Of a stretch of DNA of 64,000 bases, positions 34,253-44,100 are shown in pieces. Position 1 is the first letter of the stretch, and each line of letters begins with the position of its first letter. The notes under the pieces are model-generated. The model was not told the origin of the DNA. It did no database searches and saw only the letters and a list, made by a program, of their open reading frames with translations. A program made the translations under genes and the position numbers. This DNA is from Saprospiraceae bacterium (GTDB lineage Bacteria; Bacteroidota; Bacteroidia; Chitinophagales; Saprospiraceae), in assembly GCA_020628475.1 (NCBI GenBank), contig JAHDFB010000005.1:1-64000 (forward strand). The letters are read 5' to 3'.

Positions 34253-34897
34253 TTATCCCTGTTTGATGTAAATTTTGGCGCCATAAAATATATGAAATAT
34301 ACCAAATCCAATGGTCCAAAATTCCAATCCATATCCTCGCACAAACAAAGCTATGCAACCTAGCACTATTTCTGCTAATCCGAGCGAGTTTACATCTTGT
34401 AAAGTGTATTTTCCTCCATTAATGAGCGATAGTCCATAAAATATCAAGGTGGCCGGTGCTATAAAATCCCAAGCTCCTTGCAGGGCTAATGCGATACAAA
34501 ATATTCCTCCTACGATTAATGGAATACTGATATTGATGATCATTTGTTGAAAGGATCTGCTCCAAAGTTTCAGCTTATTTTTCTTGACTTTTTTCCAGGT
34601 ATAGTAGCCTCCAATCAGTAGAGAAGACAAAACCGTTGCTCCAGCCAGCAGTATAATAAATAGGATAGGACGCATTCCCCAAATAGTATCTATTTCGTAC
34701 ATTTTTTCATGGAAATACAGATTTTCGAAAGGGTAAACCCGCGCTACCCAAAAACAGATGGAGGCACTGCAGATGGCCAATAATCCAATGACAATTCCTG
34801 TCATTCCACTAAGGGAAACGAACTTCGTAGACTTCTCCATCATCGATCGAATATCAGAAAGTGCTTGTAATTGCTCAGAATAATTGTCCATTCCCAT
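34253..34897 (-). CDS. Membrane protein paired with a winged-helix regulator
   Basis: This 214-residue protein (an internal ATG at 34891 is an alternative start) has a short cytoplasmic N-terminus with an amphipathic helix (LQALSDIRSMMEKSTKF). About six membrane helices follow, at ~28-50, 70-92, 110-130, 133-150, 155-185 and 188-205. No catalytic motif is visible. It is first in an operon with the regulator at 33924-34220 and carries the shared operator upstream. A role as a membrane sensor or antagonist for the regulator is possible but unproven. Confidence 0.75.
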   Translation of the reverse strand: MGMDNYSEQLQALSDIRSMMEKSTKFVSLSGMTGIVIGLLAICSASICFWVARVYPFENLYFHEKMYEIDTIWGMRPILFIILLAGATVLSSLLIGGYYTWKKVKKNKLKLWSRSFQQMIINISIPLIVGGIFCIALALQGAWDFIAPATLIFYGLSLINGGKYTLQDVNSLGLAEIVLGCIALFVRGYGLEFWTIGFGIFHIFYGAKIYIKQG

Positions 34898-34915
34898 AAG
34901 TTATCATTTAAAAGT

Positions 34916-34932
34916 ACTTTGTAATTCAAAGT
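34916..34932 (-). promoter_or_regulatory. Operator ACTTTG-TAATT-CAAAGT, copy 2
   Basis: The inverted repeat matches 33851-33867, including the flanking AAAAGT. It lies 18 bases upstream of the membrane protein/regulator operon. The longer shared stretch reads TTTAAAAGTACTTTGTA(A/T)TTCAAAGT. Confidence 0.65.
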
Positions 34933-35029
34933 TAATGTAATAATCCATTATTCAAAAGGGATATTGTGTTAATGTTTTTTAAATGCGTTGTTTTTTTCCA
35001 ATCTAGGGACTATTCTGGTCTTTAATCTA

Positions 35030-35058
35030 GTCTCAAATGATAGATTGAGACGTCCCAA
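35030..35058. promoter_or_regulatory. Inverted repeat upstream of the GIN-domain/AraC operon
   Basis: GTCTCAA (35030-35036) and TTGAGAC (35045-35051) form a perfect 7+7 inverted repeat. The right half continues as TTGAGACGTCCCAA, one mismatch from the perfect palindrome TTGAGACGTCTCAA found upstream of the S41 peptidase at 48626. It may be a shared operator. Confidence 0.5.
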
Positions 35059-35157
35059 ATACTATTTTGAAGCGCCGCAGGTCAGATGTCCTGATAGCTT
35101 TGAGATATTGAAAATCGGATGCTGTCCAACATGTAGTATCCATAAAATCTATAATCA

Positions 35158-36039
35158 ATGAGAGATCATAACAATTTTAAATCACTGTTTTTCTGCAGTT
35201 TTTTTGTACTGCTTGGTTTTTCCCCCATGTTTGCTCAAAAAGCCATTTATGGAAATGGTGATATTCAACAGGACATTCGAAAGCTCAAATTATTTTCTAA
35301 GTTGAATGTTGAATTAAACGGTGATATCATTATCCATTTGGGAGAACAACCCAAGGTGATTGTGGAAACGGACGAAAATATTTTGAAAAATGTCACGACC
35401 CTAGTTTCCAACAATGAACTTGTCATCAGTCAAAAAGATTGGCCTGAGCCTTCCAAAAAGTTAATCGTTCATGTGTATACTCCAATGATTCATCAGATTG
35501 TGAGTGATTCCTGGGCCTATATTGAGTTGTTGAATATGAACCAAGCTACATTGAAGATGGATCTTGAATCTGGATCTTTGAGGGCTTCTGGTCGAGTGGA
35601 TGCATTACAGCTCAATTCCGAAGATACCAAAATTGATTGTTCCAATCTTACGGTGGGAGAGGCTACAATTCGTTTAAGAGGATACGCGGACATGCGTTTA
35701 TGTTGTGCTGAGGTATTAAAGAAAGATGTAGATGGTGGGGCTCAATTACGGCTGTTATCCATGGATGATGACGTAGCCGGGTCTGAATCAAAAGAATCAC
35801 TTCAATATATCGACTTTGAGATTGTCAATAACAGCTGGTCCAGAAAACATTTCGTTGTCCGTGGACCAAAAGGACATCCATTTTCATATGGTTTTCCGAT
35901 GAATCCGTTATTTTCACGTCCTGAACGTTGGCCAGTAGGTACGAAAGTATACAAAACCAGTCCGTTGGGAATGGAGCAATTAATTCTCGAAATTCGCGCA
36001 GAGGATGAGAACCAACGTATACAGTTATTTAAGGATTAA
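35158..36039 (+). CDS. Secreted head-GIN domain protein (DUF2807)
   Basis: At 293 residues it has a signal peptide (~1-26, ending SPMFAQ). A right-handed beta-solenoid-like GIN domain follows (~35-210): LFSKLNVELNGDIIIHLGEQPKVIVETDENILKNV is the typical opening, and the LNSEDTKIDCSNLTVGEATIRLRGYADMRL rungs follow. Such domains occur in putative adhesins and secreted proteins of Bacteroidota. The C-terminal ~80 residues have no recognised domain and no T9SS tail. It is followed after 11 bases by a membrane-linked AraC regulator, so the pair is one operon. Confidence 0.85.
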   Translation: MRDHNNFKSLFFCSFFVLLGFSPMFAQKAIYGNGDIQQDIRKLKLFSKLNVELNGDIIIHLGEQPKVIVETDENILKNVTTLVSNNELVISQKDWPEPSKKLIVHVYTPMIHQIVSDSWAYIELLNMNQATLKMDLESGSLRASGRVDALQLNSEDTKIDCSNLTVGEATIRLRGYADMRLCCAEVLKKDVDGGAQLRLLSMDDDVAGSESKESLQYIDFEIVNNSWSRKHFVVRGPKGHPFSYGFPMNPLFSRPERWPVGTKVYKTSPLGMEQLILEIRAEDENQRIQLFKD

Positions 36040-36050
36040 GAAAGAAAACC

Positions 36051-37205
36051 ATGATCATTAATGCTTATGCAGTACCATTAATTGTTGGATTTGTCGTATC
36101 CTGGATTGCTGCTATCTTAATTTTAATACGATCGATTCGAACAGCTCGATATTCGGACGCTCTATTTAGTGCTTTATTAATAGCTAGTTCATTTTTGCTA
36201 TTAGAATATATGTTTGGGTATATGGGCATTAATGTTCTATGGAATGAAATGTTGTACTTTCCTTATGAAACTTCTTTGCTGATTGGTCCACTTTTTTATC
36301 TCTATTTCCGGGCGCAAATTGATACGAATTTCAGGGTAAAAGGGAAACAATGGTTGCACTTTTTGCCATATGTACTCTATGTAATTCATCGTCTCATCGT
36401 GTTTTCGCAAGGGGGAGATTTTGTTCGATCCTATCTTGATATGATTGGTATAGCAGGATATATTGATTTGGCCGCATCGTTTTTATCGAATGTTATTTAC
36501 TTCATATTAACCCTGCGTTTATACCGCGTTTATCGAAATTGGCTATCCAACGAGATGCCAGAAGGCTCTTCATTTTCGTTTCAGTGGTTCAAAGTACTTT
36601 TGCTTTTTATTTTCTTGAGTATCATCATTATGTGGACATTTACCACTATTAATTTACTTGGATTCCCTTTAGATTATCAGCATAATGTATGGCAGTATAT
36701 TTTGTTATCCGCGATTTTGGTCATGCTGTCTTTTGAAGGATATGCGCAAAAACAGCCGATGTACTTGAATTTTCGACCTCATGAACGTCTGGAAACAAGT
36801 CGTGATGAACAAGCATCGAAAGAAACCGGTGTTACTGACAAAACGGTAGATCCACAATTAGAAAAGAAGGTTGTGCAATTAATGGAAGATCAACGTTTGT
36901 ATTTAAATCCCGATATCAGTCTGAGTGTTTTTGCGCTAGAATCAGGTTTTTCGAAATCGGATGTATCTTATTGCATCAATACTGTATTCCATAAAAATTT
37001 CAGTCAATTTGTGAATGAATATCGGGTACAGGAAGTATGTACGGCACTTGATCGAGGAGATCACAATCAATTTTCTTTGCTGGGCATCGCTATGAATGCA
37101 GGATTCAATTCAAAGGCAACATTTAATCGAGTTTTTAAAGAATTAAAACAAATGACTCCTTTGCAATATGCACAACAAGTAGAAATACGAAGGAGCGAAA
37201 AATAA
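36051..37205 (+). CDS. AraC-family regulator with seven-helix membrane N-terminus
   Basis: At 384 residues, about seven membrane helices (~8-235) precede a linker and an AraC helix-turn-helix domain (~285-378). The domain has two HTH units: ISLSVFALESGFSKSDVSYCINTVFHKNFSQFVNEYRV, and the second around FSLLGIAMNAGFNSKATFNRVFKELKQMTPLQY. The membrane part presumably senses an envelope signal and the DNA-binding part works from the membrane. It lies between the GIN-domain gene and the gluconate cluster (39 bases to gntK), so either could be its target. Confidence 0.9.
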   Translation: MIINAYAVPLIVGFVVSWIAAILILIRSIRTARYSDALFSALLIASSFLLLEYMFGYMGINVLWNEMLYFPYETSLLIGPLFYLYFRAQIDTNFRVKGKQWLHFLPYVLYVIHRLIVFSQGGDFVRSYLDMIGIAGYIDLAASFLSNVIYFILTLRLYRVYRNWLSNEMPEGSSFSFQWFKVLLLFIFLSIIIMWTFTTINLLGFPLDYQHNVWQYILLSAILVMLSFEGYAQKQPMYLNFRPHERLETSRDEQASKETGVTDKTVDPQLEKKVVQLMEDQRLYLNPDISLSVFALESGFSKSDVSYCINTVFHKNFSQFVNEYRVQEVCTALDRGDHNQFSLLGIAMNAGFNSKATFNRVFKELKQMTPLQYAQQVEIRRSEK

Positions 37206-37244
37206 TTTGAAATTCAAGTAGAAAGCTCTATTTTGCGGGTATAA

Positions 37245-37760
37245 ATGCAATCACAAATCAACTTGAATCCATGTACACACATATTGGTTATGGGTGTCTC
37301 TGGCTGTGGTAAAACCACTATAGCCAAACGATTATCTTCGTATTTTGATCTACCGTTTTTGGAAGGAGATGACTTTCATCCTGCAGAAAATATTGAGAAA
37401 ATGTCTAGTGGTATTGCTTTGACCGATGAGGATCGAATTCCTTGGTTGGAGCGTTTGAATGCCGCTTGTTTACAATTTCCAAAAGGAGCTGTTCTAGCAT
37501 GTTCGGCATTGAAAGAATCTTATCGAATGATGCTACATCAATCAATTTCTGAAATGATCGTTGTATTTTTAGAAGGTGATTTTGATATCATACACCAAAG
37601 AATTCAAGAAAGAACGGGACATTTTATGCCAGCTCATTTATTGCAAAGCCAATTTGAGGCATTGGAATTACCTAAAGAAGGTATATATATATCCATTGAT
37701 CAATCCTTGGAGGACATGGAACAAGAAATTATCCAAAAAATCAATGATAGACAACAATGA
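37245..37760 (+). CDS. gntK: Gluconokinase
   Basis: At 171 residues it is of normal size for the small P-loop gluconokinases. It has Walker A GVSGCGKTT near the N-terminus (~18-26), the substrate segment LEGDDFHPAENIEKMSSGIALTDEDR, and the later ACSALKESYR motif. It phosphorylates gluconate to 6-phosphogluconate in the cytoplasm. It overlaps the next gene (gnd) by four bases, and gntP follows, so uptake, phosphorylation and oxidative decarboxylation are encoded together. Confidence 0.95.
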   Translation: MQSQINLNPCTHILVMGVSGCGKTTIAKRLSSYFDLPFLEGDDFHPAENIEKMSSGIALTDEDRIPWLERLNAACLQFPKGAVLACSALKESYRMMLHQSISEMIVVFLEGDFDIIHQRIQERTGHFMPAHLLQSQFEALELPKEGIYISIDQSLEDMEQEIIQKINDRQQ

Positions 37761-39184
37761 TGTTACATGAAATAGGCGTATTAGGATTAGGGGTTATGGG
37801 AAAGAGTTTGGCTCGGAATTTTGCCTCTAGAGGTATTCGTGTGTCCGTATTTAATATGCCCTTACCAGGTGAAGAAAATACTACCAAACAATTTGTAGAA
37901 GAATATGGCACCGATTCGTTTTATGGTGCGAGGGATTTGAAGGATTTTGTGGAATCCTTAAAGAAGCAACGATTGATTCTATTGATGATCAAGTCTGGTG
38001 ATCCTGTAGATGAAATGATAGAAGCCCTGCTTCCATTCTTAGAGCCGGGTGATTCCATTATAGATGCTGGAAATTCTTTTTATAAAGACACACAAAGAAG
38101 ATCCGCTTATCTTTCAAGTAAGGATATTCATTTCGTAGGTATGGGCGTGTCCGGTGGAGAAGAAGGCGCTTTAATAGGTCCTTCCATTATGCCTGCTGGA
38201 ACGGATTTGTCAAAGGAGCGGCTTTTACCGCTATTAGAAAAAATTGCAGCGGTTGTTTATCATGAACCTTGTGTTCACTGGATCGGTACCGATGGAGCGG
38301 GTCATTTTGTAAAAATGGTCCATAATGGGATTGAATATGGAGATATGCAATTATTGTCCGAAGCTTACGGTATTTGCCGCTTTGCCGCGGGAATGGAAAA
38401 TGCAGCCATTGCAGATCTTTTTGAGGAAAATCTGACAAATTTTCACGAAAGTTATTTGCTGTCGATCACGATTGATATTCTTCGTAAAAAAGAAAAGGAT
38501 GACTATGTGTTGGACAACATATTGGATGTCGCCGGACACAAAGGAACGGGAATGTGGACCTCTAGAGAAGCCTTAGAAATGGGCGTAGCAGTACCGACAA
38601 TTACTGCTGCGATGAATCAGCGAATCATTTCCTCTTATAAGCATATTAGGAATCAATTTTCTGAGAAAATGTTTCGATTAAACAATGTGATTCAACCTGA
38701 GATATTACAAAAAGTATTGGCTCCAGCCTTGTTAGCGGCGCGATTAGCTGCACATGCCGAAGGATTTCACTTAATGCAAGTTGCTTCTGATCGCTATCAA
38801 TGGAATTTGAATCTAGAGGAAATTGCTAAGATTTGGCGCGGTGGTTGCATCATCAAGTCGTCGATGCTACCCATTATTGCAAAGGCCTATTATGATGCTT
38901 CCGAATCAGAGGAGGTAGAACGATTGGAGCATTTGTTTTTAGATGAGACCTATCAGATGCTGGTGAATAATAACATCGTGGCACTTTCTGGATTATTATC
39001 TTCCATCAAAATGGGTAGTGATTTGGCGACGCCTTGTTTGTCTGCAGCACATGATTATGTTCGATCCTTGGGATCGAAAAAACTGCCTATTAACATGATT
39101 CAAGCACAACGAGATTATTTTGGGGCGCATACTTATCGCACCATTGATAAACCGGAAATAGCTGTACATACAAATTGGAAATAA
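37757..39184 (+). CDS. gnd: 6-Phosphogluconate dehydrogenase, decarboxylating
   Basis: This 475-residue enzyme has the Rossmann motif GVLGLGVMGKSLARN (as LGLGVMGKSL, ~7-16), VSGGEEGALIGPSIMPAG and the catalytic segment HFVKMVHNGIEYGDMQL (Lys and His-Asn). The C-terminal dimer arm is complete. It converts 6-phosphogluconate to ribulose 5-phosphate and CO2 with NADP+ (or NAD+). Together with gntK it lets the cell use gluconate through the pentose phosphate pathway rather than Entner-Doudoroff. The stop overlaps the gntP start (TAATG). Confidence 0.96.
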   Translation: MMLHEIGVLGLGVMGKSLARNFASRGIRVSVFNMPLPGEENTTKQFVEEYGTDSFYGARDLKDFVESLKKQRLILLMIKSGDPVDEMIEALLPFLEPGDSIIDAGNSFYKDTQRRSAYLSSKDIHFVGMGVSGGEEGALIGPSIMPAGTDLSKERLLPLLEKIAAVVYHEPCVHWIGTDGAGHFVKMVHNGIEYGDMQLLSEAYGICRFAAGMENAAIADLFEENLTNFHESYLLSITIDILRKKEKDDYVLDNILDVAGHKGTGMWTSREALEMGVAVPTITAAMNQRIISSYKHIRNQFSEKMFRLNNVIQPEILQKVLAPALLAARLAAHAEGFHLMQVASDRYQWNLNLEEIAKIWRGGCIIKSSMLPIIAKAYYDASESEEVERLEHLFLDETYQMLVNNNIVALSGLLSSIKMGSDLATPCLSAAHDYVRSLGSKKLPINMIQAQRDYFGAHTYRTIDKPEIAVHTNWK

Positions 39185-40527
39185 TGGATTATTCGTTATT
39201 GTTGGCTTTTTTAGGTGGAGTAGGGGTGTTACTTCTGATGATTCTTGCCTTGAGAATCAATGCCTTTATTTCTTTATTGGTAGCAAGTATCACGGTGGGG
39301 ATTCTTTCAGGAATGGAGTGGTCTACCATTGTTGATACGGTTATTGAAGGCATGTCTAATACACTCGGCTTTGTAGCAACCATTGTGGGGTTGGGTGCTA
39401 TTTTTGGTGAAGTGTTACGTCAAAGTGGTAGTACAGAAAAATTATCCAGGGTCATATTGAAGTTGTTTGGATTGAAACGGTCACCCCTGGCATTGAGCAT
39501 CTCCGGCTTTTTAATTGCTATTCCCGTTTTCTTCGATGTTGCCTTTATCATTTTGGTTCCAGTGCTCTATGCCTTGCAAAAAAGAACGAAGAAATCCCTT
39601 TTATACTTTGCGATACCATTACTGTGTAGTTTGGCGGTCACACATGCATTTATTCCTCCTACACCTGGACCGATTGCCGTAGCGGATATTTTAAACGTAG
39701 AATTGGGATGGGTGATTCTATTTGGATTTATTGTTGGAATCCCAACTACCTTGATCGCCGGTCTTGTTTTTGGGAAATTTATTGCTGGAAAAATACACGT
39801 TGAAGTACCAGAAGATATGCAGATTGAAATCGAGAAAAAAGAAGCCTTGGATCCCGATTTATTCTCGGTGCTCGCTTTAATCTGTTTACCTATATTATTA
39901 ATTCTTTTCAATACTTTGAGCTCTGCTATTTGGAAAGATTATACTAGCTTTTGGTTATCATTCATCCAATTTGTTGGACATCCAATTATAGCTTTGATCA
40001 TATCTACCTTATTAGCGATGTATCTCTTAGGCACTAGAATGGGCTTTACAAAGGATCAATTACAAGCTATGAGTGTCAGAGCTTTGGGCCCTGCGGGTAT
40101 CATAATCTTGATAACAGGTGCAGGTGGTGTATTCAAGCAAATGTTGATCACCAGCGGTGCTGGGAAAATGTTGGCCGAACAATTTTCGGCCTTTAATATG
40201 ACACCGATTTTAATGGCCTTTATCGTGGCTTTGATTATACGCTTAGTACAGGGATCTGCTACAGTGGCGATGATTACCGCCGCTGGTATTATGGCGCCCA
40301 TTCTCGATTCGATTCCAACTTCCCCTATGGGCATGGCTTTGATCGTTTTGAGTATTGCAGCAGGAGCCAGCGGATTTTCCCATGTGAATGATAGCGGATT
40401 TTGGTTGGTCAATCGTTATCTAGGAATCTCCGAGTCAGACACCTTGAAAAGTTGGACGATGATGACAGGAATTTTGGCACTTTCCGCACTAAGTATCATC
40501 TTATTGTTAAGTCAAATTGTTTCTTAA
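39184..40527 (+). CDS. gntP: Gluconate:H+ symporter, GntP family
   Basis: I use the ATG at 39184 (447 aa), one base overlapping the gnd stop. A TTG three codons earlier is in frame. The protein has 12-14 hydrophobic helices with GntP hallmarks: GLGAIFGEVLRQSGSTEKLS, AIPVFFDVAFIILVPVL, THAFIPPTPGPIAVADIL, LVQGSATVAMITAAGIMAP and GASGFSHVNDSGFWLVNRY. It imports gluconate or a related sugar acid across the inner membrane with protons. It closes the gntK-gnd-gntP operon. Confidence 0.95.
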   Translation: MDYSLLLAFLGGVGVLLLMILALRINAFISLLVASITVGILSGMEWSTIVDTVIEGMSNTLGFVATIVGLGAIFGEVLRQSGSTEKLSRVILKLFGLKRSPLALSISGFLIAIPVFFDVAFIILVPVLYALQKRTKKSLLYFAIPLLCSLAVTHAFIPPTPGPIAVADILNVELGWVILFGFIVGIPTTLIAGLVFGKFIAGKIHVEVPEDMQIEIEKKEALDPDLFSVLALICLPILLILFNTLSSAIWKDYTSFWLSFIQFVGHPIIALIISTLLAMYLLGTRMGFTKDQLQAMSVRALGPAGIIILITGAGGVFKQMLITSGAGKMLAEQFSAFNMTPILMAFIVALIIRLVQGSATVAMITAAGIMAPILDSIPTSPMGMALIVLSIAAGASGFSHVNDSGFWLVNRYLGISESDTLKSWTMMTGILALSALSIILLLSQIVS

Positions 40528-40623
40528 ATAGAAGGTGTATGCCTTCGTTTTATCTAGCTTCTCACTTTTAAACCTTAAAATATCCACCCAGTTCACTATC
40601 TTTAGGTAACACAAATATCCACG

Positions 40624-41019
40624 ATGTTACGATTTGCGTATACCATCCTTTATGTAGAAAATGTTCCTGAATCTATAGAATTCTATGAACGTGCATTTGG
40701 CTTTAAAAGAAAGTTTATTACCGAAGAACAGGATTACGGCGAACTCTTGACAGGAGATACGGTTTTGTCATTTGCTAGCCTCGAATTAGGAAGGTCGAAT
40801 ATTGGTCAATCGATGCAGGCGAGTACAAATCAAAAGGACCCCTTTGCCATAGAATTAAGTTTTACCTCTTCTTCTATTGAAGATGATTTTGATCATGCGA
40901 TCAAAGCAGGTGCCATTTTAGTCAATGCAATCAATGCAAAGCCTTGGGGACAACGAGTCGGTTATGTACGCGATAATAATGGATTTTTAATAGAAATATG
41001 CACACCAATGCAATGGTAA
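40624..41019 (+). CDS. VOC-superfamily (glyoxalase-like) protein
   Basis: At 131 residues it has the two beta-alpha-beta-beta-beta units of the vicinal oxygen chelate fold. It opens with FAYTILYVENVPESIEFYERAFGF, typical of the family, and closes with GYVRDNNGFLIEICTPM, which contains the metal-binding Glu position. The N-terminal metal His of true glyoxalase I is not seen, so the substrate cannot be assigned; antibiotic-resistance-type or dioxygenase-like roles are possible. It is transcribed alone, 96 bases after gntP. Confidence 0.85.
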   Translation: MLRFAYTILYVENVPESIEFYERAFGFKRKFITEEQDYGELLTGDTVLSFASLELGRSNIGQSMQASTNQKDPFAIELSFTSSSIEDDFDHAIKAGAILVNAINAKPWGQRVGYVRDNNGFLIEICTPMQW

Positions 41020-41191
41020 ATACGTACGGGAGTATAGTCTAAATGACCGCCTTGTGAAATTTAATTTGGTATTTTTTATTGTTCGGCAAACAGGCAATTG
41101 TTTTACTTTGTTTGACTTGCGACAATAATTGATAATATTGATCTTTTACAGAATAAAGCTCATTATCTTTACTGAAATTAAATCTTACTTA

Positions 41192-44100
41192 ATGCAATTA
41201 TTTTTCTCCAGAGTGTTTATACTCTTGCTCTTTTGTTTTGTGAACGTCTCACTTTTTGCACAACAACCTACCTGGCGAACGTTTGACGAAACTAGAATTC
41301 AGGCTAGCAAACAATCCAGTCGTCAGATCATGCCTAATGTGTATAAGACGCAAGCAATATCATTTAAAAGTTTAAGAACGTATTTGAATGATCATTTGAA
41401 TGCTAAATCAGATCAACTCATTTTTGAAGTTCCTAGGCCTGACGGGGAATCTGAGCATTTTGAAATAGCGCTTTCTAATGTGTTTTCAGATGGATTGGCA
41501 GCCAAATACCCATCGATTAAAACCTATAAAGGAACGAGTATAGATGGCACCGCTACGATTCATTTGGGGCTTTCGCCCAAAGGCTTTCATGCCATGGTTT
41601 TATCGAATAGAGGTAGCTATTTTATAGATAATTATTTACCCTCTAATCAGGATTTATACCAAGTGTATTTTAGAAAGGATTACGATCAGCAAACGGTATT
41701 TCAATGTCTAGTGGAAGATAGCGCCAATGAACTAATCGAAGAAAACAACAACTTGAATGTGTTGGCGGGAGATTGTCAATTAAGAAGATATCGTCTGGCC
41801 TTAGCTTGTACTGGAGAGTATGCTACCTTTCATGGCGGAACCGTCGAAAGCGTTTTGGCAGAATATGCTGTCGCAATGGCACGAGTCAATGGAATCTATG
41901 AGCGAGACAATGGTATTACAATGGAACTCATCGAGAATACGGATGATGTGATTTTCCTCAATGGTGCAACAGATCCATACACCAATAATAGTGGTGGTAC
42001 GATGTTAGGAGAGAATCAAGCGACTTTGGATGATATTATTGGTCCAGCCAATTATGATATAGGTCATGTTTTTAGTACAGGTGGCGGTGGAATTGCTGGT
42101 CTTCAAACACCCTGTGGAAATGGAAAAGCGAGAGGAGTTACGGGTTTAGGAAGTCCTGTAAATGATCCCTTTTATGTAGATTACGTCAGTCATGAAATAG
42201 GGCATCAATTTGGTGCCAATCATACACAAAATAACGATTGTAATAGAAATAACGCGACGGCCATGGAGCCGGGAAGTGCAAATACGATTATGGGGTATGC
42301 GGGTATTTGTTCTCCGAATACCGCCAATAACAGTGATGATCACTTTCATGCCATTAGTATACAAGAAATAGCGAATTTCATTGTCTCAGGAAATGGAGCA
42401 ACCTGTGCAGAATATGTTGACATAGAAAACGCAGCTCCAGAAATCTCTGTAGAACATAGTATGTACAATCTGCCAATTGGTACGCCGTTCAAACTAGAGG
42501 CAATGGCAACGGATGCAAACAATGTAGATTTAAGTTATTGTTGGGAACAAATGGATAATGAGGTTGCTACGATGCCACCGGTTAACACTAATGATCGAGG
42601 TCCAGCATTTATTTCTAGACCTCCTGTACCTGAACCATACCGTTATTTTCCAAATATCATTGCGATTATAAACAACCAAATTCCTACTTGGGAGGTAGTT
42701 CCTTTTGTGGAGCGTGAGATGTCCTTTATTTGTACGGTTCGAGATAACAATGCTATCTTGGGTTGTACCGATGAAGTCATGGTAGATCTCAACTTCAATG
42801 AGGACGCAGGTCCATTTTTAGTCATGCATCCGAATACGAATGTGACATGGAATTCTGCTGATACTGAAGAGGTAACTTGGGATGTTGCTGGTACGGCAGA
42901 TGCACCAGTTTCTTGTGCATTGGTGGATATATATTTATCCATTGACGGTGGATTTACCTACCCTATATTGATCGAAGCGCAAGTAGAAAATGACGGAAGT
43001 CATAATATTGTAGTACCAGGTGTAAATACGGATGACGCACGAATCATGGTAAAATGTTCGGATAATATCTTTTTCGACATTTCCGATGAGGATTTTACGA
43101 TTAAGTCTCCATTTTCCATCAGTTTGAGCAAAGAAGAAAGCTCCTTTTGTGAAGCGGGGATTGATTCTGTGATATTGAATACAGAAGCTTTTGATGGATT
43201 TGATGAATCACTCAGTGTAGCCTTTTTAAATGTACCAGATGGTGTGAATATAAGCGCTTCCAATGATCCGATCTCTCCACCAGAAAGTAGTACCATTTAT
43301 ATAGAAAACGTCAATGCGATCCCAGGCACTTATCCAATCACGGTTCAAGTGATAAGCTCCGTGATCACATTGGAACAGACAATAGAAATTGATGTGATTT
43401 CGAGTACCATTATCGCACCGGTACCTCAAACACCGGAGAACGGAGCGACAGATATAATGACCGATATAGAATTATTTTGGAATGCAACAGATCATGCAGA
43501 ATCATACGAAATTGTTATCAGCACAAGTCCTGATTTCTCAGTAGCACCAGCCATTATTAATATCCTAAATGGAAGTCTATCCACATCCATTTCAGGTTTA
43601 GAGGAAGGAACAGTGTATTATTGGAAAGTTCAGGCTAGCAATGCATGTATCGATGGCCCAGATTCAGAAACGTATGCTTTTCAAACAGCACAATCTAGTT
43701 GCCAATTGATCGCAGCCAATGATTTGCAAATTGAGATTCCTGCAAATTCTAATGCTGTCATTAATCATCAGATTGATGTAAGCGGTATCAGCTTTTTTGA
43801 TTTCATACGGGTTTCTTTTGATATGGATCATACTTGGCTGGGAGATATTAAAACCACCATTACCTCTCCACAAGGTACAGAAGCAATTTTATTTGATCAG
43901 ATCGGTGTTCCAGCTAGTCAATATGGTTGTGATCAAGATGATATGATTCTTCAATTTTTTGATAGTTCCATTAATACGGCAGAGGAACTGGAAGAAACCT
44001 GTGGAAATTTTGCAGATAATTACCAAAGTGTCGATCCACTCTCCATATACAATGAGGAAAATGTCAACGGCGTCTGGGATATTGAAATTCAAGACTTCTT

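Noticed and set aside
36588-36604. TTCAAAGTACTTTT as another copy of the ACTTTG-N5-CAAAGT operator
   Set aside because: It lies inside the AraC-type gene, lacks the inverted-repeat spacing and encodes conserved hydrophobic residues.
40597-40604. TATCTTTA as a promoter -7 box for the VOC gene
   Set aside because: No -33 TTTG at a sensible distance; in AT-rich DNA this match alone is not informative.
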